Assembly (NCBI GenBank): GCA_910588155.1
Contig: CAJUPB010000007.1
Coordinates: 48,078-112,077, forward strand
Direction of reading: 5' to 3'
From: an uncultured Christensenellaceae bacterium
Lineage (GTDB): Bacteria > Bacillota > Clostridia > Christensenellales > Pumilibacteraceae
DNA length: 64,000 nt
In this document: one piece after another, positions 56,987-64,000 of the stretch
Numbering within the stretch: position 1 is the first letter of the stretch
Layout: the number at the start of each line of letters is the position of its first letter
Made by a program: the position numbers and the translations under genes
Notes under the pieces: model-generated
What the model saw: the letters and a program-made list of their open reading frames with translations, nothing else
Database searches by the model: none
What the model was told of the DNA's origin: nothing

Positions 56987-57274
56987 CTACTCTTTTTCAA
57001 ATGCCGTTATTATGCTCCGCACCTCTTCAACCGTTCTCACGGCCACGGCGTATCCGTCTGCTTTTATGATCTGCTTTATCGTCATCTCTTGCAAAACGGT
57101 CGGTTTGTTTTTCCCGACTTTACATTCAAAGGCGATAAATCTTCCCTTGTAACAGACAATTAAATCGGGTATTCCCGCCGTTCCGTACATCCCGCCGTGT
57201 TCCTTCCAAAAGAACAGGTTCGGCACGGTTTTCAAGTATTCGCTTATCTTGCGAATCAAATCGCTTTCTTTCAT
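56987..57274 (-). CDS. VRR-NUC domain nuclease
   Basis: A 95-residue single-domain VRR-NUC (PD-(D/E)XK) protein: 'GIPDLIVCYKGRFIAFECKVG' holds the catalytic Asp, Glu and Lys. Stand-alone VRR-NUC proteins occur in the replication module of many phages and are thought to act on branched DNA. AAAGGAG lies 5 bases before the ATG at 57274; the longer frame would run through the repeat cluster upstream. Confidence 0.85.
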   Translation of the reverse strand: MKESDLIRKISEYLKTVPNLFFWKEHGGMYGTAGIPDLIVCYKGRFIAFECKVGKNKPTVLQEMTIKQIIKADGYAVAVRTVEEVRSIITAFEKE

Positions 57275-57295
57275 ATCCGCTCCTTTCACAAACGC

Positions 57296-57531
57296 AAGTG
57301 TCCCAAGTGTCCAAGCGTCCAAAAGGACATATATTCTAAAAGGACACAAACCTCGTCTTGTGGATTTTTACTTTATCTGGGTTTTTCGTGCTTTTTTGTT
57401 GGACACTTGATGTTGCTGTTTGTAGGGTTAAGTGTCCAACTTTTTAGGGCAAAGCGTCCGTGTTTTAGGCTTTATCGGCTGTTTTTACCGAGTTTCGGCG
57501 GTTTTTGGACACTTGGACACATTGGACACAT
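57296..57531. repeat. mirror-symmetric GTGTCCAA repeat cluster, candidate replication origin
   Basis: Three direct copies of (A)AGTGTCCAA-like sequence start at 57296, 57305 and 57313 (spacing 9, 8). Three inverted copies start at 57505, 57513 and 57522 (spacing 8, 9). Together they form 27-base arms that match at 23 positions. Inside lie a perfect 10-bp inverted repeat TTGGACACTT (57399-57408) / AAGTGTCCAA (57430-57439) and further single copies (about 57325, 57341 and 57452). There is no gene here. It sits in the middle of the phage replication module. Confidence 0.6.
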
Positions 57532-57546
57532 AGTTTTGTTAGATGA

Positions 57547-59502
57547 TCAGTCATCATCGTAAATCGTCCGCTGATATCCCATCGGCGTATTTACCACGAC
57601 ACGGCTGAACGTGTGAGCTCTGCTACCGCTTTTGCTTGCCTTATGGTCGATGCCGTCGCAATGCAGTCGGTATTCATATTTCGATATTAACTTGCCCACG
57701 CCCGTCGGCGATTCCGAGAGCTGCTTGCCCGTTATATCGAACACCGCTTTCATCAAGTCGTTCGCCGAGCCTTTCCATCCGCCCATCGGATTTCGCTTGA
57801 TGAGTTCTTTGATAGTGATCACGATAGGACTGTTTTCGTATTCCTGCCGTTCTCGCTTCGCCGCTATCTCTTCCGCAGTTCCCCGCACTTCCCACACGAA
57901 GTCGTATTTATTGAACGCTATGACAAGGTCGCTTTGCTGAATGTCACGTCCCGTCATTGATAGTATGGCGTCTTCGTCCATACGCTTTTTCTTCGAGATG
58001 ATAAAAATCGAGTCGGCGGCACCCATCAGAGCGGTACTTCCCGATATCATGTTGAATACATCCGAATCATCGGCGAGCTTGCGGAGGTGATGCACGAACA
58101 GCAGGCATATTTTCTGCTTGTCGGCAAACTCTTTCAAAGCACCCATTTCACGGTAGTCGCCGCTGTACACCGACTCGTTCTTTACTACCTTTCCACGCAC
58201 CTTTTGCAAGGTGTCGATGATAACGAGCCGAATGTTCGGAAACTCTTTGAGTTCTTCCTTTATCTTTTCAAGCAGACCGCTGTCCACGGTGTCCGCCTGA
58301 ATTACGAACCGTAAGTCGCTCGGCGCTTTCTTGCCCTTGAGCATTTTGTTGAGGCGGTCTTTGATTCGGCTTTTACTGTCTTCGAGTGCGTAATACAATA
58401 CGCCGTTTTTCTCCGTCTTAAAGTCAAGAAACTCTTTGCCCTCTGCTACCGCCAAGCCGAGCTGCAACATCATCCAAGACTTGCCTATCTTCGACGGCGC
58501 ACACAATATTGCAAGTCCCGTCGGCAGAACGTCCTGCACTACCCACGTCGGCGGCTCTATGTATTCACTCTGCAATTCCAAAGCGTCGAAGCTGTCTTTC
58601 GCTGTGGCGAAGTGCTTGCGAACCGTCCGCTTTGCCGACTTGACGTTTTCGGCGAGTGCCTTTGCGTCCGCCATCAGCAGTTCGTTCGGATCTTTCTTAT
58701 CGCCTGCGACGTTGTATAAAATGTGCGGCACTTTGAGTTTCGTCAATTCGTCCGACAGACTTTGCGTTGCTTTCTGCCCCGGCTCATCGTTATCCAAGCA
58801 CAGCACGAGCGGTGCATTCGGTTTCTTTGCCTTTACTTCTTTGACGAGTTTGTTCGTCCCGCCGATTCCGCAAAGCGACACCGCCGAACCGCCACATTGA
58901 CATATCGACAAGGCACACAACGGACTTTCCACGATAAAGACTGGTTCTCGGCTTGCACCCCACAACGCCTTTCGGTTAAAGAGCGGCTCCGCTCCCGCCT
59001 CTTCGGTGGTCGGCTTATAAAACTTCTTGTCGGCGATACTCCGTGTTTGGTAGTATTTCAGCTCCGACGAATACGGCAACACGACTGAACGGTGCTTTAC
59101 GTCATAACCGAGACAATATTTCTTTATGGTTGCGGCGGTCAGTCCGCGTCGTGTAAAATAATCCGTCTGCCCGACGTCACGGATGCACGATTTCAGGTAG
59201 TCCTTTATGCTTTGCCTTTTCGGACAGTCGTCTATGTCGATACGGAACGACTCCGCCAAAAACTTTGCCGCCTCCAACGGTTCGCACTCTCGCATCTTTG
59301 ACACAAAGGCTATGACGTCGCCCGTTTCTCCGCATCCGAAGCAAGTGAAGATATTTTTCTTGCGATCAACGGAAAACGACGGAGTTTTCTCCGCATGAAA
59401 AGGACACAGACCTTTGTCTTTACTATTCAGTTGTATGCCGAACAGCGAAACCGCCTCGGCGATATTGACTTGGTCTTTTACCTTTTCAAATATGTCCGTC
59501 AT
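57547..59502 (-). CDS. phage primase-helicase (CHC2, TOPRIM, RepA-like ATPase)
   Basis: A 651-residue replication protein with three parts. A CHC2 zinc finger (CPFHAEKTPSF ... CFGCG) lies near residues 30-60 and would bind template. A TOPRIM domain (FIVESPLCALS ... LCLDNDEPGQKA) lies near 180-270. A RepA/DnaB-like P-loop ATPase (LCAPSKIGKSW, then 'LVIIDTLQK' and 'LLFVHHLRK') lies near 320-500. It would prime and unwind phage DNA, possibly at the repeat cluster next to its 3' end. The ATG at 59502 has GGAGG 4 bases upstream. Confidence 0.88.
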   Translation of the reverse strand: MTDIFEKVKDQVNIAEAVSLFGIQLNSKDKGLCPFHAEKTPSFSVDRKKNIFTCFGCGETGDVIAFVSKMRECEPLEAAKFLAESFRIDIDDCPKRQSIKDYLKSCIRDVGQTDYFTRRGLTAATIKKYCLGYDVKHRSVVLPYSSELKYYQTRSIADKKFYKPTTEEAGAEPLFNRKALWGASREPVFIVESPLCALSICQCGGSAVSLCGIGGTNKLVKEVKAKKPNAPLVLCLDNDEPGQKATQSLSDELTKLKVPHILYNVAGDKKDPNELLMADAKALAENVKSAKRTVRKHFATAKDSFDALELQSEYIEPPTWVVQDVLPTGLAILCAPSKIGKSWMMLQLGLAVAEGKEFLDFKTEKNGVLYYALEDSKSRIKDRLNKMLKGKKAPSDLRFVIQADTVDSGLLEKIKEELKEFPNIRLVIIDTLQKVRGKVVKNESVYSGDYREMGALKEFADKQKICLLFVHHLRKLADDSDVFNMISGSTALMGAADSIFIISKKKRMDEDAILSMTGRDIQQSDLVIAFNKYDFVWEVRGTAEEIAAKRERQEYENSPIVITIKELIKRNPMGGWKGSANDLMKAVFDITGKQLSESPTGVGKLISKYEYRLHCDGIDHKASKSGSRAHTFSRVVVNTPMGYQRTIYDDD

Positions 59503-59828
59503 CCTTCCTCCAAGTTCTCCGAAAAATACCTTGTTCGGATTCCACTCTTTCTCGCACGCTCGATCTCGGTTTTCATCCCGTCGCTTATTGTCGGCCCGAA
59601 CACCCACAGCTCGGCACATAGGTCAAGGAGTTTGAGCCCCATCGCCTTTCCTCTTTCACGCTCTTTGGGATTATCGTCATTCAAAAATTGCGTGAATACC
59701 GTGTGCGGAGCAAGCGGGATGCATCCCTTTTCGTAAGCAAATCTTGCATAGTAGTTTGCCTTTGCGATATTCTTCTGCACGTCGCCTTTGAGCGGTGAGC
59801 AGATATACACGATTTTGTTTGCTTTCAT
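59499..59828 (-). CDS. DUF4406-like / nucleoside 2-deoxyribosyltransferase-like protein
   Basis: A 109-residue protein: VYICSPLKGDVQKNIAKA at the start, 'GCIPLAPHTVFTQFLNDD' and 'LCAELWVFGPTISDGMKTEI'. The pattern fits the DUF4406/DUF7768 group, related to nucleoside 2-deoxyribosyltransferases that act on nucleotides. It lies in the early region and may modify nucleotide pools. The ATG at 59828 was chosen because the longer frame overlaps other genes. It overlaps the primase start by 4 bases. Confidence 0.72.
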   Translation of the reverse strand: MKANKIVYICSPLKGDVQKNIAKANYYARFAYEKGCIPLAPHTVFTQFLNDDNPKERERGKAMGLKLLDLCAELWVFGPTISDGMKTEIERARKSGIRTRYFSENLEEG

Positions 59829-59887
59829 CCTGCACCTATAAAAAAGGTATCGGGCGGCGACGCTCCGCCGCTCTTGCCTTTGCGTTT

Positions 59888-60586
59888 TTACTCTTCGTCC
59901 AACTGCGTTACCTTTTTCGACAACGCCTTGACCTGTTCGCACATCGGAACGATGTTTTTGAGTTCGTCCTCGGTGAGCGCCCTGTCGATGGCGAACACCG
60001 CCTGCGAATAGTTGATACCGCCGCTGTTCTGTGCCTTCTTCAAAGTAAACTTCGTTACGACGCAGTAAGTCCCCGCATATTTTGCTCTCACACGAACGAT
60101 GTACTTTGACAATTCGCCGAGGCTCCCCGTCGGCAGCGAAAGGATAATCGGGAGAGCTTCGCCCTCTCTCAAGAGATAAATTCTGCGTTTTTGTTTGCAA
60201 GCCTTTGCACCGTTTTTGCCAGTGCCGAACTTGCTGAACTCACACTCGGCGCAGTTCTTGACTTCGCCCGTTTCCGCCTCGATTCCGACGTGTCCGTCCA
60301 TAGAGCCGCAGTCGGGAGGATTGTTGCCGCCCGTGTACTCTTCTTTGTAATAACAGTTAATCGGGTGATGATAAAGGATTACCGCTTTGAATTCCTTGAC
60401 GCTGTCGGGACTTTCGGGATCGTTGCCCGGCACTTCGAACGCAAGACCGCCGCCCGCCGGGATTTTGATTCTCTCGAACGAGGGAGTGAGTCCGTCGAGT
60501 TCATCGGCGAAAAAGTCCCCCAAGTTCACGCCCGCACCGTACTCCGCTACTGCCTTCTCTTCCACTTTTGCCACTTCGTTTGCCAT
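59888..60586 (-). CDS. early phage protein, possible ssDNA-binding protein
   Basis: A 232-residue acidic protein that matches the phage early-region proteins found beside Gp157-like and SNF2 genes, often suspected to bind ssDNA. It contains a possible zinc pair (CAECEF) and a beta-rich core with 'YIVRVRAKYAGTYCVVTKFTLKK', and ends with an acidic tail. No catalytic motif is visible. The function is inferred from context only. Confidence 0.6.
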   Translation of the reverse strand: MANEVAKVEEKAVAEYGAGVNLGDFFADELDGLTPSFERIKIPAGGGLAFEVPGNDPESPDSVKEFKAVILYHHPINCYYKEEYTGGNNPPDCGSMDGHVGIEAETGEVKNCAECEFSKFGTGKNGAKACKQKRRIYLLREGEALPIILSLPTGSLGELSKYIVRVRAKYAGTYCVVTKFTLKKAQNSGGINYSQAVFAIDRALTEDELKNIVPMCEQVKALSKKVTQLDEE

Positions 60587-60605
60587 AATTTTTATGCCTC
60601 CAAAT

Positions 60606-61163
60606 TTAATATTTTTTAGACTTTGTCATGCGGATACTGTTTTTCTCCGCTACCTTGATTAAGCCGCACAACCATTCGGGCAATTCCCCGTTGTTCTCGG
60701 CTATGAGTTCCTTAACCGTTGCGGTCAGCGTCTGACTGTTTATCGTGAACAGGTCTTCGAATCCGTTTTGTTTCATCGCTTCCCACAGTTCGGGTTTGCG
60801 GTCGGGTTCGGGTGCAGGATATTCCTGCGTTACGAGCGAGAACGTCGTGCCGTCACGTTTGAAACTCGTCAGCTCTTCGTTTGTCATCAGTTCGATCATC
60901 TCTACCGTGATTCCGTCGATTTCTTCGTTTACGCTTTTCGTTTGTGCATCCAACTCGCTCTTCTTGGCTTTTAGGTCTTTGAGCTTGTCGGACAAGATTA
61001 GTAGTTGCGTGTTCAATTTATACCTCCCGTTTTCTATTAACGCCCTTTCAAGGGGAACGCCTTTTTTGAGTCTGCCCTCTACCGTGCTGCGATGCTGTCC
61101 GTAGAGTCTGCAGAGTTCGGCAAGCGAAAATTCCTTGCCGTATAAAAAATATTTTTTAGCCAT
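60606..61163 (-). CDS. Gp157-like phage protein
   Basis: A 185-residue protein. A short N-terminal HTH-like part (FSLAELCRLYGQHRSTVEGRL) precedes a long coiled coil (about 50-95) and an end resembling siphovirus Gp157. Such proteins are linked to phage resistance or recombination in streptococcal phages. It overlaps the SNF2 gene by 8 bases and is part of the early operon. Confidence 0.6.
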   Translation of the reverse strand: MAKKYFLYGKEFSLAELCRLYGQHRSTVEGRLKKGVPLERALIENGRYKLNTQLLILSDKLKDLKAKKSELDAQTKSVNEEIDGITVEMIELMTNEELTSFKRDGTTFSLVTQEYPAPEPDRKPELWEAMKQNGFEDLFTINSQTLTATVKELIAENNGELPEWLCGLIKVAEKNSIRMTKSKKY

Positions 61164-62781
61164 TTAAGAGTGTCCTCCAATCATCCACCATAAGGTTGGC
61201 GATATCGCCTTTATGCTTTAAGGCTTGCATTATCTTTTCGTCCACCGTTCCTTTGCATACGAGATGGATATACAAACACGTCATCTTCTGTCCGATTCGG
61301 TGGATTCTCGCTCGGCTCTGTTCGTAGTTGGCGTATGAAAAGTCCAACGAATAAAACACCGCCACGCTTGCCGCCGTCAGCGTCAGTCCCATTCCCGTGG
61401 TCTGCAACTGACCGATGAATACCTTTGTGTCGGCATCGGTCTGGAACTTTGACACCTGCTCTGCACGGTCTTTCGTTGCTCCGTAAATGAGCGAGTATCC
61501 TATACCCTTGTCTTTGAGCATTTTCTCGATGGCTTCTATCTCTGGAACGAACCGAGCGAACACCACAACCTTTTTCCCTTCGGCTATGCAAGTATCCACA
61601 ATATCTTCGAGGGCTTCGAGCTTCGCTCCGCTCACTTGCTGTGCAGTTCCCGTTGCATCGTCCCTTATAAATCCGCCCGTGCATTGTGCCAACCGCAAGA
61701 GCTGCGTCAGCACGTTCCTTGCCGTTACTTCTCCGCTTGCGAGTTCGGCGTAGCAGTCTTTTTCTATCTGGCGATAGGTTGTCTGTGCTTTCGGTTCGAG
61801 CGGAACTATCTGCGTTTTATCGATAAACGGCGGCAAATCCACGGCGTCTTCGATCTTGATGCGAAAGGCTATGCTATGCACCTTTTCCACGAGTTCGTCC
61901 AAGTGTCGGTATCCTATTATCATTCGGTTTTGGTAACCGCCCATTATGGCGTAGCGGTTTCGGAACAGATAAAAACTCGAACCGAAGATGCTATCGTCCA
62001 AAAACTTGTACTGCGAGAAAACGTCGAGCGGACTGCCCGTTATCGGCGTTCCCGTGAGTATCATGTTGTACTTTGTAATTCGCCCCAACCGATGCAATGC
62101 TTTCGACTGCGATGCCGACGGAGTCTTTATCTTGCTGCTCTCATCGCACACGATTAAGTCAGGATGCCACTTTGTGATTTCCTTTTCCAACCGCCAACAC
62201 GATTCATAGTTGACGACGATCACTTGCAAGGCGGCTCCGTTCATAAATCCGAACGCCGCTTTCTTTTTCTCCATCGTTCCGTCCAATACCGTGAGTGCAT
62301 ATTTGTAGTCTGCAAACTTACGGAACTCTTCCTCCCACACCCCGACGATGGATTTCGGACAAAGCACGAGCATCTTCTTAACGCTGCACTCTTTCTCAAG
62401 CGTTCCCGTGATTGCTATCGTCATCATCGACTTGCCCGTTCCCATATCCGCAAGCAAAGCGACCGCCTTGCCTTGCTTGAATATTTCGAGTGCGAAATCG
62501 TATGCATCCTGCTGATGACGGAAGAGCTTTGCTTTCACTCTCGGCGTAGGATGCGTACAAACGCTCACAAACGCCCCACGTTCGGTTTTAGCCATCTCCG
62601 TGAGTTCTTTGTCGAGTGTCGCTCCGAGAAGTCCGAGCGTTGCGACGTTCTTCGAATTCAGCGGTATTACCCAACACTTCTCATTTGCGTCATAGAACCG
62701 TCCGTCTATTTCCTTGATGCTTTCTCGGTAGAGATAACTGTCATAGATTCGGATCGTATCGCCTTGTCTTACCGCTCTCAT
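61156..62781 (-). CDS. SNF2-family DEAD/DEAH-box helicase
   Basis: A 541-residue SNF2 ATPase. Motif I is LLADMGTGKSMM, motif II is VCDESSKIK (DESS in place of DEAH), and motif VI is SRARIHRIGQKM. It unwinds or remodels DNA during phage replication and is typical of this siphovirus group. It overlaps the HTH gene by 4 bases and lies near the head of the early operon. Confidence 0.9.
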   Translation of the reverse strand: MRAVRQGDTIRIYDSYLYRESIKEIDGRFYDANEKCWVIPLNSKNVATLGLLGATLDKELTEMAKTERGAFVSVCTHPTPRVKAKLFRHQQDAYDFALEIFKQGKAVALLADMGTGKSMMTIAITGTLEKECSVKKMLVLCPKSIVGVWEEEFRKFADYKYALTVLDGTMEKKKAAFGFMNGAALQVIVVNYESCWRLEKEITKWHPDLIVCDESSKIKTPSASQSKALHRLGRITKYNMILTGTPITGSPLDVFSQYKFLDDSIFGSSFYLFRNRYAIMGGYQNRMIIGYRHLDELVEKVHSIAFRIKIEDAVDLPPFIDKTQIVPLEPKAQTTYRQIEKDCYAELASGEVTARNVLTQLLRLAQCTGGFIRDDATGTAQQVSGAKLEALEDIVDTCIAEGKKVVVFARFVPEIEAIEKMLKDKGIGYSLIYGATKDRAEQVSKFQTDADTKVFIGQLQTTGMGLTLTAASVAVFYSLDFSYANYEQSRARIHRIGQKMTCLYIHLVCKGTVDEKIMQALKHKGDIANLMVDDWRTLLNG

Positions 62782-63113
62782 CTGCCACCTCTCTTCGGTG
62801 TGCGAAAGCGATTGATAATTTTCTGCATCTGCACGAATTCGCTACCCGTGAGCCTTGTTGCCACACCTTCCAAAAATTCCGTTTCTTCTTCCGTTAAATA
62901 CTTATTTCCGTATCTATATCCGTCCACTATATGTACGCCACCCCCTGTTCCCTTTGTGGTATAGATAGGTCTGGATAGGCTCAATAGTTCGATATCTCTT
63001 TCTATCGTGCGACGGTCAACGCCGAACTGAAATGCAAGATTGTCTATTGTGTCATGACGGCGTTCGCACATCACTTCGAATAGTTCTTGTCGTCTTTCGA
63101 GTGCCGATTGCAT
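62778..63113 (-). CDS. HTH-type early regulator (DeoR/WYL-like N-terminus)
   Basis: A 111-residue protein. The N-terminal winged HTH (about residues 8-58; HDTIDNLAFQFGVDRRTIERDI) is of the HTH_11/DeoR kind, while the C-terminal part lacks a WYL or sugar-binding domain. As first gene of the long minus-strand operon, it is the best candidate for early control. Two palindromes lie just upstream. No CI-type repressor was recognised elsewhere in the prophage. Confidence 0.75.
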   Translation of the reverse strand: MQSALERRQELFEVMCERRHDTIDNLAFQFGVDRRTIERDIELLSLSRPIYTTKGTGGGVHIVDGYRYGNKYLTEEETEFLEGVATRLTGSEFVQMQKIINRFRTPKRGGR

Positions 63114-63148
63114 ATCCTTACCTCCTTCACAAAGTCTTCGTGCCTATT

Positions 63149-63177
63149 TTGGCGTGCCAATACGACACCTGATGTCG
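63149..63177 (-). promoter_or_regulatory. two palindromes upstream of the early operon
   Basis: TTGGC-GT-GCCAA (63149-63160) and CGACA-CCTGA-TGTCG (63163-63177), adjacent, 36 bases upstream of the HTH gene. They are likely operators; a clear promoter was not found. Confidence 0.5.
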
Positions 63178-63213
63178 GATTGAAAATTTTTCTTTCGTGA
63201 ATTTAGGCAAATA

Positions 63214-63246
63214 AAAAAAGCCCGACAGCGTTGCAACACGCCACCG
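63214..63246 (-). terminator. terminator in front of the early operon
   Basis: Stem GCCCG / CGGGC with an inner GCGT / ACGC pair and a T7 run on the minus strand. It lies upstream of the early genes on their own strand. Confidence 0.7.
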
Positions 63247-63262
63247 GGCAGAAAAGTTAAAA

Positions 63263-63425
63263 AGCCGAGTCAAAGCAAATTAACCTTCCAATTTTGGGAG
63301 GCAGTATTGCTCTGCTCGGCTTGCAATCATTTTTCGGATTCGGGCTCGTAACAGTATGAAATTCGGCTGCTTTCACGTTTCTCGCTTTATGCGATCACCC
63401 CGCGAGTGCCTATGCTCATACTATC
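63263..63425 (-). ncRNA. structured leader RNA, candidate antiterminator
   Basis: No gene is present. The 3' part folds into a long hairpin: AGCCGAG / CTCGGCT (63263-63269 / 63315-63321), AGCAA / TTGCT and CCTTCC / GGGAGG, followed by a short T run. Upstream lies a further Cys/Gly-free GC-rich segment (63330-63415) with GCGAG-type stems. RNA made toward the early operon would meet this hairpin and the next terminator (63214-63246), so read-through must be controlled. It could be a cis-acting antiterminator of the HK022 put type; this is an inference. Confidence 0.4.
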
Positions 63426-63482
63426 ATTTTTATGACAGAATAAAATTGTAAGTTTTGACGAATTTTATCTAATAAAATAAAA

Positions 63483-63500
63483 AGCACCCTTTCGGGTGCT
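63483..63500 (-). terminator. terminator after the zinc-ribbon gene
   Basis: Perfect stem AGCACCC / GGGTGCT with a 4-base loop, T-rich on the minus strand, 8 bases after the gene at 63508. Confidence 0.8.
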
Positions 63501-63507
63501 AAGTTAT

Positions 63508-63699
63508 TTATGTTTCTTTGAGTTTGGTCAACACCGAATCATCCTTTATTATGATGTGAATATAGCGACCGCATTGCGGACATTTTATAAAGCAATTTGT
63601 GCCGTTCTGCCCTTGCGTTAGCGTCGTTCGGCAAAACGGACAAGCCGCATAAAAATATCCTTCTATTACTCCTCTATGTTCTTCTTTTGGTGTAGCCAT
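63508..63699 (-). CDS. 63-residue zinc-ribbon protein
   Basis: Two knuckles, CPFC and CPQC, are separated by about 17 residues, followed by a beta-rich tail (YIHIIIKDDSV). The layout resembles the 53-residue ribbon at 13504-13665 in the mobilizable element. It is monocistronic, with its own terminator, and lies between the phage early leader and the chromosomal acetyltransferase, so it may be a cargo gene of the right prophage end. Function unknown. Confidence 0.6.
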   Translation of the reverse strand: MATPKEEHRGVIEGYFYAACPFCRTTLTQGQNGTNCFIKCPQCGRYIHIIIKDDSVLTKLKET

Positions 63700-63845
63700 T
63701 CTTTTGAAGCTCCTTAATTTCCAATTACCACTTAAATGCAGTTAGCCATGATTACCAATTCTAGATATTATTCAACTGTACATTTACGAAGAAAGCATAC
63801 TTTTAGTGCCACAAGAGGGATTTTGCCAAAGCTTCGGTATGCCCA

Positions 63846-64000
63846 TTACAATTCTAACCTCATATAAATAACTTCTTGAAACCCTGTCTTACGAGAATTA
63901 AAACCTTTCGGATTTCTTCCATACTCGACAAATCCAGCCCGTTCATACATAGAAACTGCTCTTTCATTTTCAGCAACTACTTTAAGTTCAAGCTGGTTAT
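63846..64000 (-). CDS. C-terminal part of a GNAT acetyltransferase
   Basis: The last 51 codons of a GNAT-family N-acetyltransferase: the VVAENERAVSMYERAGF motif (acetyl-CoA-binding motif B region), then a beta-strand end ('EVIYMRLEL'). The start lies outside the window. It probably belongs to the host chromosome, so the right prophage end lies between about 63.1 and 63.85 kb. Confidence 0.78.
   Translation of the reverse strand, partial: NQLELKVVAENERAVSMYERAGFVEYGRNPKGFNSRKTGFQEVIYMRLEL

Noticed and set aside
63263..63425. tracrRNA or CRISPR-related RNA
   Set aside because: No cas genes, no repeat-spacer array and no repeat matching this RNA anywhere in the window.
25926..63845. Direct repeats marking attL and attR of the prophage
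   Set aside because: I compared 25926-25988 with 63120-63845 by eye and found no convincing common core; serine recombinase cores can be only two bases, so absence proves nothing.
1..64000. rRNA, tRNA or tmRNA genes
   Set aside because: No cloverleaf with conserved T-arm (GGTTCGAATCC-like) or rRNA core sequence was recognised.

Overview
The window reads like a Bacillota (Clostridia-type anaerobe) chromosome carrying accessory DNA. Supporting signs are a small 2[4Fe-4S] ferredoxin, BspA-type leucine-rich repeats, sigma-A promoters with 17-bp spacers, strong AGGAGG ribosome sites and a P27/HK97 siphovirus prophage. No rRNA or tRNA gene was recognised.

Layout. 1-11460 is ordinary chromosome: small membrane proteins, an SDR oxidoreductase, a heterodimeric ABC exporter, a ferredoxin, a small P-loop kinase-like protein, a long cytoplasmic LRR protein and a COG3910-like ATPase. 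11670-19750 looks like a mobilizable element. It holds a relic serine recombinase, a TetR/membrane/zinc-ribbon operon, a candidate origin, a frameshifted CRESS-type Rep (HUH plus SF3 helicase), a large serine recombinase with an XRE regulator, a divergent control region with shared operators and a possible small RNA, a candidate oriT, and mobC/relaxase/mobB-like genes with deep out-of-frame overlap. 19890-25925 is an AT-rich putative defence island made of two operons: a leaderless Zn-ribbon/PD-(D/E)XK protein coupled to a DUF2971 protein, and a TIR-domain protein followed by an HNH protein.

25950 to about 63200 is a prophage whose genes are all on the minus strand. From right to left it has a structured leader RNA, an HTH gene, replication genes (SNF2 helicase, Gp157-like, primase-helicase, VRR-NUC) with a symmetric repeat cluster that looks like an origin, a sigma/ArpU-like regulator, HNH and TerS, then 6 kb of cargo, TerL, a second cargo block, head and tail genes, a holin, and two tandem large serine recombinases. 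The first cargo block holds a C5 methyltransferase, a PAPS-reductase-like/MetK fusion and an amidoligase plus gamma-glutamylcyclotransferase pair. No endolysin and no DNA polymerase were recognised. 63508-64000 holds a zinc-ribbon gene and the end of a GNAT acetyltransferase.

The strongest unexplained signals are a 35-bp bipartite element repeated seven times in the prophage, six copies just upstream of accessory genes; the mirror-symmetric GTGTCCAA repeats at 57296-57531; the two-operon island at 19.9-25.9 kb; the broken CRESS-type Rep element; and the structured leader RNA at the head of the phage early operon.
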